Shown here: positions 46,991 through 59,192 of the stretch, one piece after another
Position numbering within the stretch: the first letter of the stretch is position 1
How the letters are laid out: every line of letters begins with the position of its first letter
NCBI GenBank assembly: GCA_001466705.2
Contig: LATX02000189.1
Coordinates: 1 to 64,000, forward strand
Direction: 5' to 3'
Origin: Moniliophthora roreri
Lineage: Eukaryota > Basidiomycota > Agaricomycetes > Agaricales > Marasmiaceae
Length of the DNA stretch: 64,000 nt
The notes under the pieces: model-generated
What the model saw: only the letters and a program-made list of their open reading frames with translations
Database searches by the model: none
Told to the model about the DNA's origin: nothing
Translations under genes and position numbers: made by a program

Positions 46991-49740
46991 ATAACGAGAA
47001 CTGATGGTGGAGCGTCAGATCTACAGATGACCTGAGATGTCATGGCAAATTATACCTTGTTCCAGAGCATTATCAATGGCCTTCTGGAGCAGTTCTGCAT
47101 TTTTGACAGACAGAGAACCTGTCTGGTCTTCCAAAATGGATCATCAAGCCAGGCTTTCAAACAGAAGATAGGGGAGCCAACTTACTCATAACATTCAGGA
47201 CATTGGTGAGGAATTGAAAGTCCTGTTGAGAACCTGGCACTACTGAAGTGGATACAAGGCGAGAATGAACAAGATTCACCTCAAAATCTTGAAATGGTTG
47301 TCATCAGAGCAGGTGTTGCATGCTAACCAAACATAAAGACTCATACCAGACTGACGAAGCAGGTACAGAGTATTGTAATCAGACATGAGAAGAGAGCAGA
47401 CACTGGTGTGAGCTGGTGTGCTTTATAGAAGTGCAGTGATACTATTCACGTCCATTCCTCAGATGTCCATGGATATGGATTGATACACCTGCTGTCACTC
47501 AAGGCCTTCATTAAGCATGCTCATTCAGTAATGTAATTTGTCTTGTCATTGAATCCTTTGAAGAAAAGTGCCACTGTTGAAGAGGTTCTTTGCCACATTG
47601 CAATAATATGTAAATGTTGAATTCAATAGTGTATGATTCTGCACTTGACAGGACAAAGAACCAAGAAACAGAAATGAAAAGATGAGACTGTACCTTCCCC
47701 AAGCCTGATTCCAACAGCTTTTTTGTGTAAAAAGCTGCTAGATGAGAAATTGCCAGAGAGTTAGAATTGAATGTGCAACTGTCTGAAGTCGTGTCTTGAG
47801 TGCTTACTGTGTTGCTGACAGGGTGCTTACCAGAGTGCTTACCATGGCAGCACTTACTGTTTCACTAGTACTGTCACCATTTCACTTCAGGTACTCCATT
47901 TTTATAAGAGAGAATTATATATATACTGAGGATTGACAATGTTAATTTTCCTTCCGTCATGTTGAAGAAAGAAGAAACCTGAAAAGGGTGCTTACTGTGC
48001 CACTGACAGAGCACTTACTGTGTTGCTGACCATTTCACTGACTCATTGTTTGTGTTTTTTTGGCCACATCCAATACAAGGTCAAGTACCTATGAGAGAAA
48101 AGGGCATGCACAAGATGATATCTACTTATGATCTTAAACTCTCTACATGACTGACTATGGCATCAAGATGTTTAAAAGGTATCTTGGGTCCCTAACTATG
48201 AATTCCCACATTCTCAAGATGTTTTCAAAGCTGTCCTGCTATCTTGTGACATGCAGCTTCAAATGTCTCAAGATGCTTGAGGGTTTGTTTTAGATCCTTC
48301 AGGATCACAGATGGAATAGCAGGAGCTTCCTCAAGGTGTTGGACTATTCCTTGAGCCAAGATTGAAGCCCCCTTCAAGAAGAGATGGTAGTCTGAAAGCT
48401 CCTATAGTTTCTTCTCCAACTGTGCACAGTCTTGGTTATTGTGATTGTTGTAGCAAGTTGGGTTCAGTATCATGGCACATAGCACAAGCAGGGGATTTTC
48501 ATAGAAGCCTGCATAGGATCATTTAACATTAATGCACCTATTGACAATTCTATCTCTCAATACCACTCACACTCTTCAGGTGATAATGTACATTTGATGG
48601 ATATCCCAAAAAGAAGAGCTGTCAGCTGCTTGAATACCATGATGTTGTTGAAATCTTGGTTGGTAACCAGCTGTGCTTTGATGCCCTCAATGTGTCATGA
48701 CATTTCTGTGAGATGTAGGCAGTCATATCACCATATGCTTGTTCCTCTCATGAACAATAGCACAGGTGTGTAGACTGAATGAACCATTCCTGGTGGCTGG
48801 AAACTGTAAATCAGGTCAGAGATACACACAGCCAGATATAAACAATGACTTACTGCACGTCACCTGGCCTCAATATGATTGTTTGTACATTACAGGCCTG
48901 AAGCAGAGACATGTCCAATGCACAATTACACAATTTGATGGTTTGTGCACATGCTGGAACCAGCTGTCATGCTCTCTGAAATAAAAAGTCCACAGCTTGC
49001 ACCTGTCCTCGAGAAGTGTACTGGAAATATCACCACTGGCATCTTTATGGTTGAGACTATAGAAACCTGCTTGATGGAGCAAACCCCATGTGCAAGTGAG
49101 GCAGAGTGAGTTTAGTTGCATCCTCTTGTATACTATTGTCCATATTACATGTCACAGATACCAGATCATTGAGGTTTCTGAAGATGTGTTTTTAGTAGAA
49201 GTGATCAGTCTCTTGAGACAACTGGCAACTCATGCAAGGTATTCATCAAATATGAGACCATTCATGTTTATGGCCAACACAGCCTCTATCCATGATAAGT
49301 TGTGCATTCCAGCAACAAACTCGGTGACATTGCTTTTATACACATATTGAAGGTGTTGATCTCAGCCTCCTTTACCATCAGACATATAGTATAGGATGTT
49401 GTCTTGCAGTGCTAATTTTCAAAGTCAGCTTCAGACCACTGAGACATGGATTAGGTACTTACAGTGGACAATTATCTGCCTGTGGCTTGAGATACCTCAA
49501 GCTCTCAAATGATCCAAATTTACAGGTCCCAGCATTGGCATAGAGTATTTTGGTATGTATCCAACAAGATGAACAATATGGTTGTTCGCCAAAGCCTCAC
49601 TAATCCAGAGAAGGAGGTCCATGGGGTCCTCAGGAATCTCATGGTGTTCTATACAAAGTATGAAGTTGTTGCTGTGTTCTACAAAGGGTGTCTGAACAAT
49701 GTTCTTGAGGTAGGTAGCAACCTGAGCCTAAGGTAAGCAA
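46991..49740. other. Long region without a supported gene
   Basis: Only short open frames. Two GTGCTTACTGTG(T)..CTGACAG phrases recur near 47805-47870 and 47988-48040, a small imperfect repeat. The region may hold remains of minus-strand exons, because the decayed genes on either side are on that strand, but I could not join any frame. Confidence 0.4.
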
Positions 49741-49783
49741 GTAATGAGGTTAAAGGACATTACAACTCACTGGTTCGAAGCTA

Positions 49784-50810
49784 TTATCTCCAGAGGCTGT
49801 CACAATTGTAGGTAGACACATATGAAGTTCTGAGCCACCTTCTCCCTTCCAGCAGACTCTTTCTGAGCCCTCTGGCATTGAGACAGAGTACAAAAGGTAG
49901 TGGGCTGTCAACACAGGCAGCTGGTGTGGGGGTGGTCCCAATGTGATACGAGATCAAGGTATCAATAGGATTGTCAGGGGAGAGCATGAGATCTTCAGTC
50001 TCTGTTCATAACACTTTGTCCTCAGGTACAGCCATACTAACTTCGTTCTTGGAGGTCAGCATGGGGATGATTATCTGTGCAACCTGGAATGAATCTTGAC
50101 AAGGTGTCTGCATGTCTATTGCAGCAGTTATAATCTCGGAGCCATCAAGAAGATGTGGATTAATAGGAATAGACGTCATGTCAACCCCATTTCTGCTCCC
50201 CACTGGCGTGATTGTGCAGTGTGGTGAATGAGTGTTTTCGGCATCTATAGTGACTTGCTGCGCATTCATGGCCATATCTGTTGACAGTCCTCCCAAGATG
50301 TTCTCTGGTTCAGTGGAAGCTGCAGGGGTTGGCCTTCTCTGCCTCTGTCTTGAAGAGAACCAGCATCAATTCAGACCACAGGAGTGAGGGTGAGAGTACG
50401 CACCTGTAGTTCTGTTGGTTCAGTCTTGCCTTTTCCCTTGTCACATCTGCCCCACTGGTAAAAGGTCAGCCTTTATTGTCCACCAGCATATGCTTCTCTA
50501 TAACATACTTCTTGACTTTCTTTCTCAGCATGCACAAGTTTCTGGCATAGTTGCTTCTGAACTGAGCTTCTGTTGATTGACCCTTGTCTCACAGAAACTT
50601 AATTGTCTTGGTAGCCAGGATATAATTGTTGGGGTTGATTCATTGATGCCAGGAGGCTTCTTCTTCCCCTGGTTGACGTTGTATGGAAATGGGATCATGT
50701 TTGAAGGCTTCATAAACTGAAAGGGTTCCTGTGGTTTTCTCTAAAGTAGCAGCATCTATTGCAAGATTAGAAAAGGTCTGTAGAAGAACAATATCCACAA
50801 CGCGAACCAT
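49784..50810 (-). pseudogene. Unrecognised two-exon gene decayed by TGA codons
   Basis: Exon 1 starts at 50810 (MVRVVDIVLLQTFSNLA) and reads INPNNYILATKTIKFL, QSTEAQFRSNYARNLCMLRK, KKYVIEKHMLVDNKG and ADVTREKARLNQQNY to 50404, broken by three TGA codons and by no other stop. A GTGCGT..AAG intron follows (50403-50349). Exon 2 keeps the frame: RPTPAASTEPENILGGLSTD, then one TGA at 50008-50006, then SPDNPIDTLISYHIGTTPTP to 49784. Splice phase and frame continuity across about 1 kb argue that it was real. No domain recognised. Confidence 0.5.
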
Positions 50811-51058
50811 GGTTTGCAAGCTGTGCCTTTTTATTCAGAGCCTGAAGTGAGTGACATGTCAGTGCTACCTGTCAGCACTACCTGTGTCAGCAACACCTGT
50901 CAGCGCCACTGTCAGTGCTGCTATTATGACCAGGGTTTATGCAATTTTAAACAAAACTTTTTACATTTTGAAGTGGAACTATGTACAAATTACTAGGAAT
51001 ATATACAGCTTAAAAGTTATACATTATATCAAGACAACAGACACAGATATGCACCTTG

Positions 51059-52181
51059 TCACTCAAGAAACATATATGCCTGATCAAAAAAAGTTGGTGT
51101 ATGAAGGCATCTGAAAAGGAGTTGCAGGAATAGGACCTCAATGTTCAAGAAAGACACCAGAATGGGGTTTTCAGGTAAAAGAGGTGCTGCATACATGAGT
51201 GATACCAGGAGGTATATAATAAATGTGCTTGCACTGGTTACAATCCATGAACTGAGAAACAAATTCCCTCCATTTGGTTGGCATCATTCCATCCCAATCT
51301 GCTGCTAGCGAAATATCCTTCTAGGCTTCTGTGATTTGCCTCAGCATGCTGGAGGCATCAACTAAGGCTCAGGTAGGTGAGTTTAAGGTATAGTAATTGT
51401 ACAGTGAATTACTCACTTGTGGTGTTGTTGTTGATGTTGATGAAGCAGGAATCTAGTTGTAGGGGGCAGTGAGTATGACAAGTGTGGTAGATGATAAACA
51501 CATAAATTACTCACTAACAGGTGGTGGTACCTTAGGTTTGTTATCTATGTCCATGTACCACATATCCTGCAATTACATCCGCTTTTGGCTAGAGCCCTCC
51601 TGGATGTCAATTTCCTCTTGCCCACACTTCCACCTGACTGGAACACCAACTGAAACAAAAACTGAATTGGGTGCTGTGGTAAAGGTGGGAGGTTGACCAT
51701 TGTGTGCCATGTTGGGGAGAGCATGTGAAGTGCAGGGACTGTGATCCTCGAACTTGACAATGGTGTGCTTCCAAGTAGACACAGGCTGGAAAGGCTTTTG
51801 GATGGGTATGATGAAATTATTGTCAGAATTAACCATAATGGCTTCGTGATGTTTGTTTTTGACAGGAGCCAGTTTGGGTGCAATAGGTGTGTCATCATCT
51901 GAAATCAATATGCAGGACATTGCTGAAGATACCATGCCTGCCTTGGCTTTGCCTTTTGCATCAGTGTCGCCATGTCTGCTAGCAGTGGTAGCATTGTTCT
52001 TCACATATGGGAAGGGGAAAGGAGTTGGTTTTCAGCCTTGGGTAGCATTGCTACTGGCAGGTGAAGAGGTTGTAGAGGAAGAGAGATGACAAAAGCATTA
52101 TGGAGGAGTTGGTGCTGAAATACCTTTGAACCCAGGTCCTGGAGGAGGTTTGGAGATTGGCCAATTGTGCTCGACTGACAT
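51059..52181 (-). pseudogene. Unrecognised multi-exon gene, decayed
   Basis: From ATG at 52181 (MSVEHNWPISKPPPGPGFKG) the frame runs through Ser/Thr-rich sequence, the acidic hydrophobic patch SCILISDDDTPIAP (SUMO-interaction-like, speculative) and VRWKCGQEEIDIQEG to about 51523, broken by TAA, TGA and TAA. Likely introns (GTGAGTAATT..) then lead to IPASSTSTTTPQ and to an exon with ADWDGMMPTKWREFVSQFMD and CNQCKHIYYIPPGITHVC, a possible Cys/His metal site. It may form one unit with the gene at 49784-50810, which follows on the same strand. No family recognised. Confidence 0.4.
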
Positions 52182-53136
52182 GGCTATTGCTGGGTTGAGT
52201 GGAGGATAGAGGGTCTGTTGTCAGAGGGTGTGGATGTCCAGGTAATAAGGCAAAGCCAAGTTGTGTCGCCTGTGCATTGGAAATGAATTCTCTATGGGTG
52301 ATGAGTTCACTGACTGTAAGAACTCTTCTCAGTATCTGGGAATAAAAAGGTCTCGTTGAAGCCTTACCTCCTGCAGGATTCTCAAGGTAGTACTGTAGTG
52401 TATTATGATTACACCTCACAATGTGTGTTACACATACTGTGAGTCTTTGTCAGTTTACTGGTCATGCAGAAAATAAGGAGGAAATGCACCAAACATATCA
52501 CACTGAGGTTGAACATCAGTCTCTGTCATGTCACATACCAGAGCATATTGCTTGGCTCCTGCCTGGGATGTTCTGTTGAGCCTTTTGGGAGTGATTACCT
52601 TCGCTCATTGCCCATATTGACAGAGTGGGATGCACTCGTGATTTTTGAAATATTACTTAAGATCTTCATGGTTGACAGGCACTGCTTCATTATCTAAAAG
52701 TTGCGCTGGTCTGTGTGTAAGGTATGTCAGCAGGAGAGGTTAAGTAGGAGATATTACAAGGACCTACAGATGGAACTCCTCAACATGTTGGTTCAGTGGA
52801 CTCCAGTGTCCTATTCTCTTCTGTTTGGCCATTCAGCTCAATTCTCTGAGAGCTATTCAGTGACAGATGTTACTAAGTGATGTACAAGAAACTAACCATT
52901 GAAACTGGGTGTATGCCACTTGATATGCATTGCATTCAAGAGAGACTAGGCTTTGCATCTGATATCTGCAAGAGCTTGGCATTCGAGCCTTTAGTATGGA
53001 GTGACCCAATATAGTACCAGAGATACACACCTTATATATTCTTGGAAAGAGGCCTGAAAGTCTTGTAGTAGTGGTCTGAGAAGATATGGAGGCCTCTCAG
53101 ATTTAATGGAGCGAGCCCTCAGGATGGAATACCTGG
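52182..53136. other. Intergenic sequence, no gene recognised
   Basis: Short open frames only; the right boundary is the insertion point of a CACTA-like element. Confidence 0.5.
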
Positions 53137-53873
53137 CACTACATACAAGGTGTTCTTTTCATGCTATTAATACAAAGGAAATACACTCAGAATACTGCTA
53201 TATATTCACTTCCAGACAATATTCAGAAAATTCTATTAGTTTCAAGCTATTATCACACATTGAAAACAGCAAGCATATTCTGTATTTTAATTTCCAGAAA
53301 AGTCTGTATTTTTTAATAATCTTATAACAATGAAATTATCCTTTAGTTTTCTAATTACAAATATACTAGATTTTCTGCCTTATAAAATAGTAAGAAAACA
53401 TTCAGAAAATAGATATGAAATTTTGAATTTTATATCAAGAAAAACAGGTTAAATACAAGAGGAAAATTATATGAAAACTATCTAAAAACTGCTGTAAGAT
53501 AGTGTTTTCATATGATTTTCCTACTATTTTTCTAGTGTTTTCCAGGTGTTTTCTCTGACTTTCCTACAATAGAAGATTTGAAATTTTTATCTTATCTTAT
53601 CAGCATTTTCTGAGCATTTTCAACTAGAGAAAATTTAATATTTTCTCAGCATGGAAATCATTCTAATATATTGTATTGTCTATTAATTCTCAGCATTTGA
53701 AGATTCTATATCTTTTGTTGTTGAAAATTTAACATCCTCCAGACATATTCTTGTTGAGGGGACACAATTAAAATTTAGAATTTATAAATGCTTTTTTAAA
53801 AATCTTCATTGCAAGAAGATTAAGTGTTTTCTCAATCAGAAAACCATGTTAAAAGAACACCTCATATGTAGCG
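53137..53873. mobile_element. CACTA-like miniature element with 3-base target duplication
   Basis: Left end CACTACATACAAGGTGTTC, right end GAACACCTCATATGTAGCG. It is flanked by TGG on both sides (53134-53136 and 53874-53876). The 3-base duplication and CACTA ends support the CACTA/CMC superfamily. The interior resembles the copies near 2.3 and 12 kb, plus an extra AT-rich segment. No transposase is encoded. Confidence 0.8.
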
Positions 53874-54297
53874 TGGAGGGCTTGAATCCTCTGAATAAGA
53901 TGAAAGAACTTGTTGCTATGGCTTGACAGATGGTGTTTATGCTTGCTGTAGAACTATGCTAGGCAGGCCTTCTTCTTTTGCTCAATGCTCTGGTGTTGCA
54001 GTACTGTTTGGGCAAGTGTTTCTGAGGTGAAAGTGGCACTGATTATCCTCCTTATTGAGGGCACAATGTGCATTGGTAGTTGGATAGGTCTCATATAGTC
54101 ATGGGTCCTTGGGTACATTGTAGTGATGGGATAAGTTGATCTTTGCACTTCACCACACTGTTATGCCATTAACATGTGCTGAGCGATGTATATTTGTACA
54201 AACAAAAGGGGGCTAAAGCAAAATATTTTTTATTTTTTTAAAAAATCAATAATTTATAGTCGAAATTCACAGAGGCAGGTGAAGTCGAGCCCGGATG

Positions 54298-54417
54298 AGC
54301 AGGTACCTTTTGGCAAAAGACACTGACACAAACACTGACAACTCCTTTCTTAGAAAAAAAAAACATTCTTCTAGTGACTGTGTGAGGATATTTTAGAAGC
54401 ATTATGTAAGCCATATA
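54298..54417. repeat. 120-base segment repeated at 56088 (filled site)
   Basis: Matches 56088-56203 (AGCAGGTACCTTTTGGCAAAAG .. GTAAGCCATATA). Here it is followed at once by a CACTA-like element; at 56203 it continues as TATAATTGG, giving a paralogous empty site. Confidence 0.85.
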
Positions 54418-54639
54418 CACTACATATGAGGTGTTCTTTTAATGCTATTAATACAAAGGAAATACACTCAGAATACTGCTATATATTTGCTTCCAGACAA
54501 CACTCAGAAAATTCTATTAGTTTTAAGTTATCATCATATAGTGAAAACAGCAAGCATATTCTGGATTTTAATTTCCAGAAGAGTCAGTGTTTTTTGATTA
54601 TTTTATAATAATGAAGTTATAGAATTATCCTTTAATTTT
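54418..54639. mobile_element. CACTA-like miniature element, left part
   Basis: Starts CACTACATATGAGGTGTTC after ATA and is cut by the N at 54640. The empty site at 56203 supports the insertion point and an ATA duplication. Confidence 0.75.
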
Positions 54640-54642
54640 NGT

Positions 54643-54843
54643 GGAGACGATGAGTTGGGTGGAGGCGACGACGACGAGGGTGGAGAAGACAACGACGAGG
54701 GTGGAGAAGACAACGAGGAGGGTGGAGAAGACAACGAGGAGGGTGGAGACAATGATGAGGAGGGTGGAAAAGACGACGACGAGGGTGGATACTTACCAAC
54801 GCCACAGTGGGAAGTCTACAATTCTCCAGACGATGAAGAATAA
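54643..54843 (+). pseudogene. Acidic C-terminal tail with tandem GGEDNDE repeats
   Basis: After the N, one frame reads GGGDDDEGGEDNDEGGEDNE and further repeats of a 24-base unit, ending PTPQWEVYNSPDDEE and TAA. It is the tail of a gene whose body is missing. The last part, from about 54765, is repeated at 54880-55005 with small changes, including CAG-to-TAG. Acidic tails occur on several transposon-encoded and nuclear proteins, so no function is claimed. Confidence 0.5.
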
Positions 54844-54879
54844 CTAAAGCGAGTTTTCTGACTTTACTTTGTTTGATAT

Positions 54880-55005
54880 ACGACGAGGGTGGAAAAGACG
54901 ACGACGAGGGTGGATACTTACCAATGCCATAGTGGGAAGTCTACAATTCTCCAGACGACAAAGAATAACTAAAGCGAGTTTTCTGACTTTACTTTGTTTG
55001 ATATT
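54880..55005 (+). repeat. Tandem duplicate of the acidic-tail gene end
   Basis: Repeats the GAGGGTGGAAAAGACGACG..TTGTTTGATAT stretch that ends at about 54880, including the stop codon and the start of the 3' region. Differences are mostly transitions. Confidence 0.8.
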
Positions 55006-55333
55006 CAAGCTGATTAATCCCCGGCTTATAGGATTGTCATGGACTTTTTCGTTCAGCTTATTCGTTTTTGGACTTCTGCTATAATACTACTTGTATTTGG
55101 ACCCTTATGCTGTGTACTTTTGTTTGGACTCTTATGCTATGTATTCGTGTTTAGAGTTTGCTGTATTGCTACTTGTAGAGGGATACCGGACTGGTAATAA
55201 TGCAGAATACGTATAGGATGGATGTACAATCATGTTTGTAGTATGATCAAGATTATTCAATGTGTTAACTGGTTTCTATATATGTCTGAATGTGATGTGG
55301 CCGGGTCTGGTGACAGGGTCACTGGGATCCTTG

Positions 55334-55577
55334 ATGGCAAGATACATTATAATGGCCAAAATACATTATAATGGCCAAAATACGTTATAATGGCCAAAAT
55401 ACATTATAATAGCCAGAATACATTATAACCATTTTGGTTCATTTTAATCCATTAAAATAAAGGAACAACAATTATATTACATTAAAATACGCCGTAATGA
55501 TTATAATGTATTTTGGCCATTATAACGTATTTCACTCATTTTATTCCAATATATTTAGGTGTCCATTTCGCTGATGT
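55334..55577 (+). mobile_element. TIR/pol III element, right-end fragment (copy 2)
   Basis: Contains the ATTATAATGGCCAAAATAC repeats, AAAGGAACAACAATTATATT and the terminus GGTGTCCATTTCGCTGATG. The pol III-like core and the other end are absent. Confidence 0.8.
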
Positions 55578-57243
55578 TGAAGGCTTTTGGTGTTGGGCAG
55601 CCTTTGAAGACAGTGACCCCAACCGCGAAAAAGCAAAAAACATGGCACGGCCTTTCCAACTCTGAGGAGACCGGCATCTGGACTGAAACTTCAAGATCTA
55701 ACGTCATCGTTCTAGACCGTTCTCAACGACGATGCAGGCTCAGTCACTGTCATCTACACGGTACATCTTCCTATCTTGAAATCAAAATTGTTTCTTACCC
55801 TACATATTCAGAACCAATTCAGAACACCCTCTTGAACACACTACACTGACAAACCATTCCTTGGACTCTCTAGACAGGATTCAACTTAGCTTGCCTGAAG
55901 TTCTGCCTCTTATACCTGCCACAACCTGCCATAACTCTTTATAATAGTTTCAAATAATTATAACTGGGTTATAGCCAGGTCATGACCATGATACAGCTGG
56001 CATTGTATCCACCTATGGTTCCCAGGTAAGCCAGCACATTAGATTGTGCATCAATGTCTGATGTGCCTTCTAAGGTGCCACCTATAGCAGGTACCTTTTG
56101 GCAAAAGACACTGACAAAAACACTGACAACTTCTTTCTTAGAAAAAAAAAATTCTTCTAGTGACTGTGTGAGGATATTTTAGAAGCATTATGTAAGCCAT
56201 ATATATAATTGGGGTAGGGGCTGTACCAGCAGCACCTGCTATCTTCATGTGCCCCTTAATGTTGGAGTTGAAAATGAGATTGCATTTACATTATGCTAAT
56301 GGTTACAATAAGCTACAAGTATTGTTGCCAAGAAGTTCAAGGTCAAAGTAATGATTTTCTCACACAATTTTCAAAATTTTGCACCATGTTCCCTACTCAA
56401 AGTACTTAAAAGCTAGTTTATATCTCTCTTCTGGCTTCAAAATATAGTCTCTTGAGTATTATAGTTTTTAATTAGAGGCTCTTGGTTAAGAATAATATGG
56501 ATTCTGCAGACTTTAGCATCTGTACTTAATGTATTGTTGGATGTATCAAGCCTACTAAGAAAATATGTGGGTATATAAGAGTATCAAATAGTAAGAAAGT
56601 AGGACATAGAGATGAATAATATTCACCTAGCCAGCACTATGAACTGAGTCATGTTTCTGGATGGTTCTAAGGTCTGATTTAGACATTGTCACAGTTGCAT
56701 AATGTGTTTATGAGTTATAATAATTGATTGACTGGGAGAAAGGTTGATTCAGTTGATGACTTGACAGTTCTGATTGGATAAACTTCTGTAATCAAAAAAT
56801 TAGGAAAAATTTTCTCTGGATTCTGAGAAAAAGCAAGAAGCTCTTGAGAAGTTGAGAAGATTACCTGTATATGATTAAGTTAGAGAAAAGACAAAAGAGG
56901 AAGCAGGTTACACACCTTGGCAGTTTGTGGCACTTGAACTAAAAGTCCTAGAATCTCTCAGAACCTCTGATACAAGCTACAGTATTCTGGAGACTCAAAT
57001 TGACATCTATTGAAGCTAGAAGAGAGGCATAAGTCAGTTTTAAGAAGAGACACAGTGCAAAATCTTGAAAATTGTATGAGAAATCTTTTTTTTTTTTGAC
57101 CTTGAACTCCTTGGCAATAGTATGTAAGGTTAATCTAAGGGAAATGGATTTGGTACAATCAGATTGTGGTTCATAAAGTGGAAGACACTTGATAGACCTT
57201 GACCTAATCCCAGAGGTGTTGTGGAACGGGGCGGGATAGACAC
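55578..57243. other. Mostly unassigned sequence
   Basis: A plus-strand frame near 55580-55850 (KKQKTWHGLSNSEETGIWTE) may be an exon, but no family could be set. 56088-56203 is the repeat and empty site described above. The rest is AT-rich without a gene; a short open minus-strand stretch at about 56950-57240 has no recognised product. Confidence 0.4.
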
Positions 57244-57876
57244 TGTTACAGATGCTCACAGACGCTCACTTGTATTTTTACTTTACAGACATTATTTCTT
57301 TTTCTTTATATTCCTTCGATCTCTATACCCTTCATCCTTTTAAGCGCCTTATAGCACTATCTCTTATGCTACTCATTAACATCTGGACATCTACACCTTC
57401 CTAGCTCCCTTTTCGATTATGCCTTTCTTTGTATTTAAGATGTCATTGTGATATCACTATGACTTTATTATTCTATTTGTTTCTATCTTTTTCTAAATTA
57501 TGATATCATTTCTTGACATCATTATGACTTCATTTGAACATCATTGTGATCTCATTTCTGACATTGTTCGTGATGTCATGTTCCTCAACTATACCTTCAT
57601 TCTACCACTTACTTGTTTAGTAAACAACGATGTCGCTTCAGCAGTTTGTATCCAAACAAGTAGCTACAACGATTGTATAAGTAGGTAGTATTCAGGTCTA
57701 AGCTACTTCAGCTTGACCTGGTTAATCCACTTGATATCTTGCTCAACTCTGACTAACCTGATCACAGAGAGTTCTACTCACTGTTGATTCTTCGAACTCA
57801 AACTTGATCCCATATTTGACATTACTACGTCATAGTGGTGTTGAGTAGTTGTCGTTGCTGTGCAAGTAACATAACA
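57244..57876 (-). mobile_element. Solo LTR of the R4 family with 5-base target duplication
   Basis: 633 bases from TGTTACAGATGCTCAC to AAGTAACATAACA, flanked on both sides by GACAC (57239-57243 and 57877-57881). The right end matches the R4 LTRs at 43924 and 35557. It has no internal coding region, so it is an LTR left by recombination. The part at about 57438-57590 is packed with TGATATCA-like sequences. Confidence 0.85.
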
Positions 57877-57881
57877 GACAC

Positions 57882-59192
57882 TGAGGTCACAGAGCTGTGC
57901 AGTGTGACTGGGTACAGGTCCAGGACCCAATGCCAAACAACAATCCAGCTGAGGCGAGCCACTTAGACATTTCCAGAGGCTGTGAGAGGCCTTGAGCCTG
58001 ACTCTGGAGCCCAGACTTGCAGCGGCAGAAGCAGAAAACGTCGATGGGATGCCAGCCAGCATGGGAAAGAAACTGATTGAGAGGAATGCATAATGACAAG
58101 AGAGGAGAAAGACTTGGGAGGTGAATGTTCAGTGATGATGCATGCTCTCCCTCAGGGATCTCGAATGTTGACATCACACTATCAGAGGGGCTCAATATGG
58201 TCCTCATCTGAGTAGAGGGCAGAAGGAAAGGGGAGGAAGAAAAGGGAGATAGATGGGCAATTGCAAACGGAATCAAAAATGTATTTCTGATTGTGTCTGT
58301 AGCTGTAGCTGAACACGTTGACATGTGAAAAAGCCCAATGATGATGCACTATGAAAGTATTGATGCCAAGTGCAGAGAGATGAAGCGAACAACTCACCTT
58401 GAGGGTCCAGTATCTAGAGATGGGAAGACTGGAAGGTATGACATTGACATTGTAGAATAAAGGGTAGAGAATAAGTGTTTGCAGGTTGGCAGGTAGATGT
58501 TGTAGTGAGAGAGAAAGAGAAGAACGTGGCTCAAGAACATGTAACACATGTGGTTCTGTATGTGAAATTTGATAAATTGAGGTTGGAGGTCAGAAATTCA
58601 AGCCAGACATGAGGCTGGCATGAGGCATAACAATGAGCTGATGTTGCTCGTCATACCTCAAGGTCTTTTCTCATCATTCCAATGTCTTTTTCTCACCCTC
58701 ATTGTCTTCTTGTCACTTTCAGCCATGAATTTCAAGGTCGTAAGCTCTTCCAAGTCAAAAAATAGACCTTGGATTCATGTGTGCCAACCCAAAGCTATGG
58801 TCACCATGTCTTCTTTTGTTGATCAACCACCTCTGCCTTTCTTCCTTATTGCTTTTCAATGCTCAGCTGACAGCTCCAGTATGTATTCTCCTCCTGTCTG
58901 TGGACTCATCACATGCTCATAGTACCCACAGAGCGCTTCCTAAGGGGAAAAAAATATGATCTCCATGCTGCTCTCTCACTCACTTATCCCTCGAGTTTGC
59001 AATGACACTGCCAATTCAGGAGCTGGTTTCATTTTGGGTATCAATTGAGATGCATGCCATTCTCCTTTATTGCCATAATCCATTTTGATCATGGTCTACC
59101 AGAGCTATTTAAGAAGCAAGTACTTGACTGACTTATTGACACCCAGCTCATCTCAACCAACCTCATTCATTCCAACCACACTCACCTCTATT
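57882..59192. other. Sequence between the solo LTR and the recombinase pseudogene
   Basis: Minus-strand frames at 57887-58324 and 58182-58547 are open, but their Ser/Leu-rich translations match nothing I recognise. A plus-strand frame at 58620-58922 likewise. The 100 bases before 59193 look like a promoter and leader: TATTTAAGAAG at about 59107 and a CA-rich leader (CTCATCTCAACCAACC). Confidence 0.35.

Noticed and set aside
54641..54847. Alternative frame with repeated VEKTTTRVEKTT
   Set aside because: It is the frame-shifted reading of the GGEDNDE repeats; the acidic frame ends in a plausible tail and stop.
57778..58547. Secreted or membrane protein from Leu/Ser-rich minus-strand frames
   Set aside because: No family, no convincing splice structure, and one frame crosses into the solo LTR.
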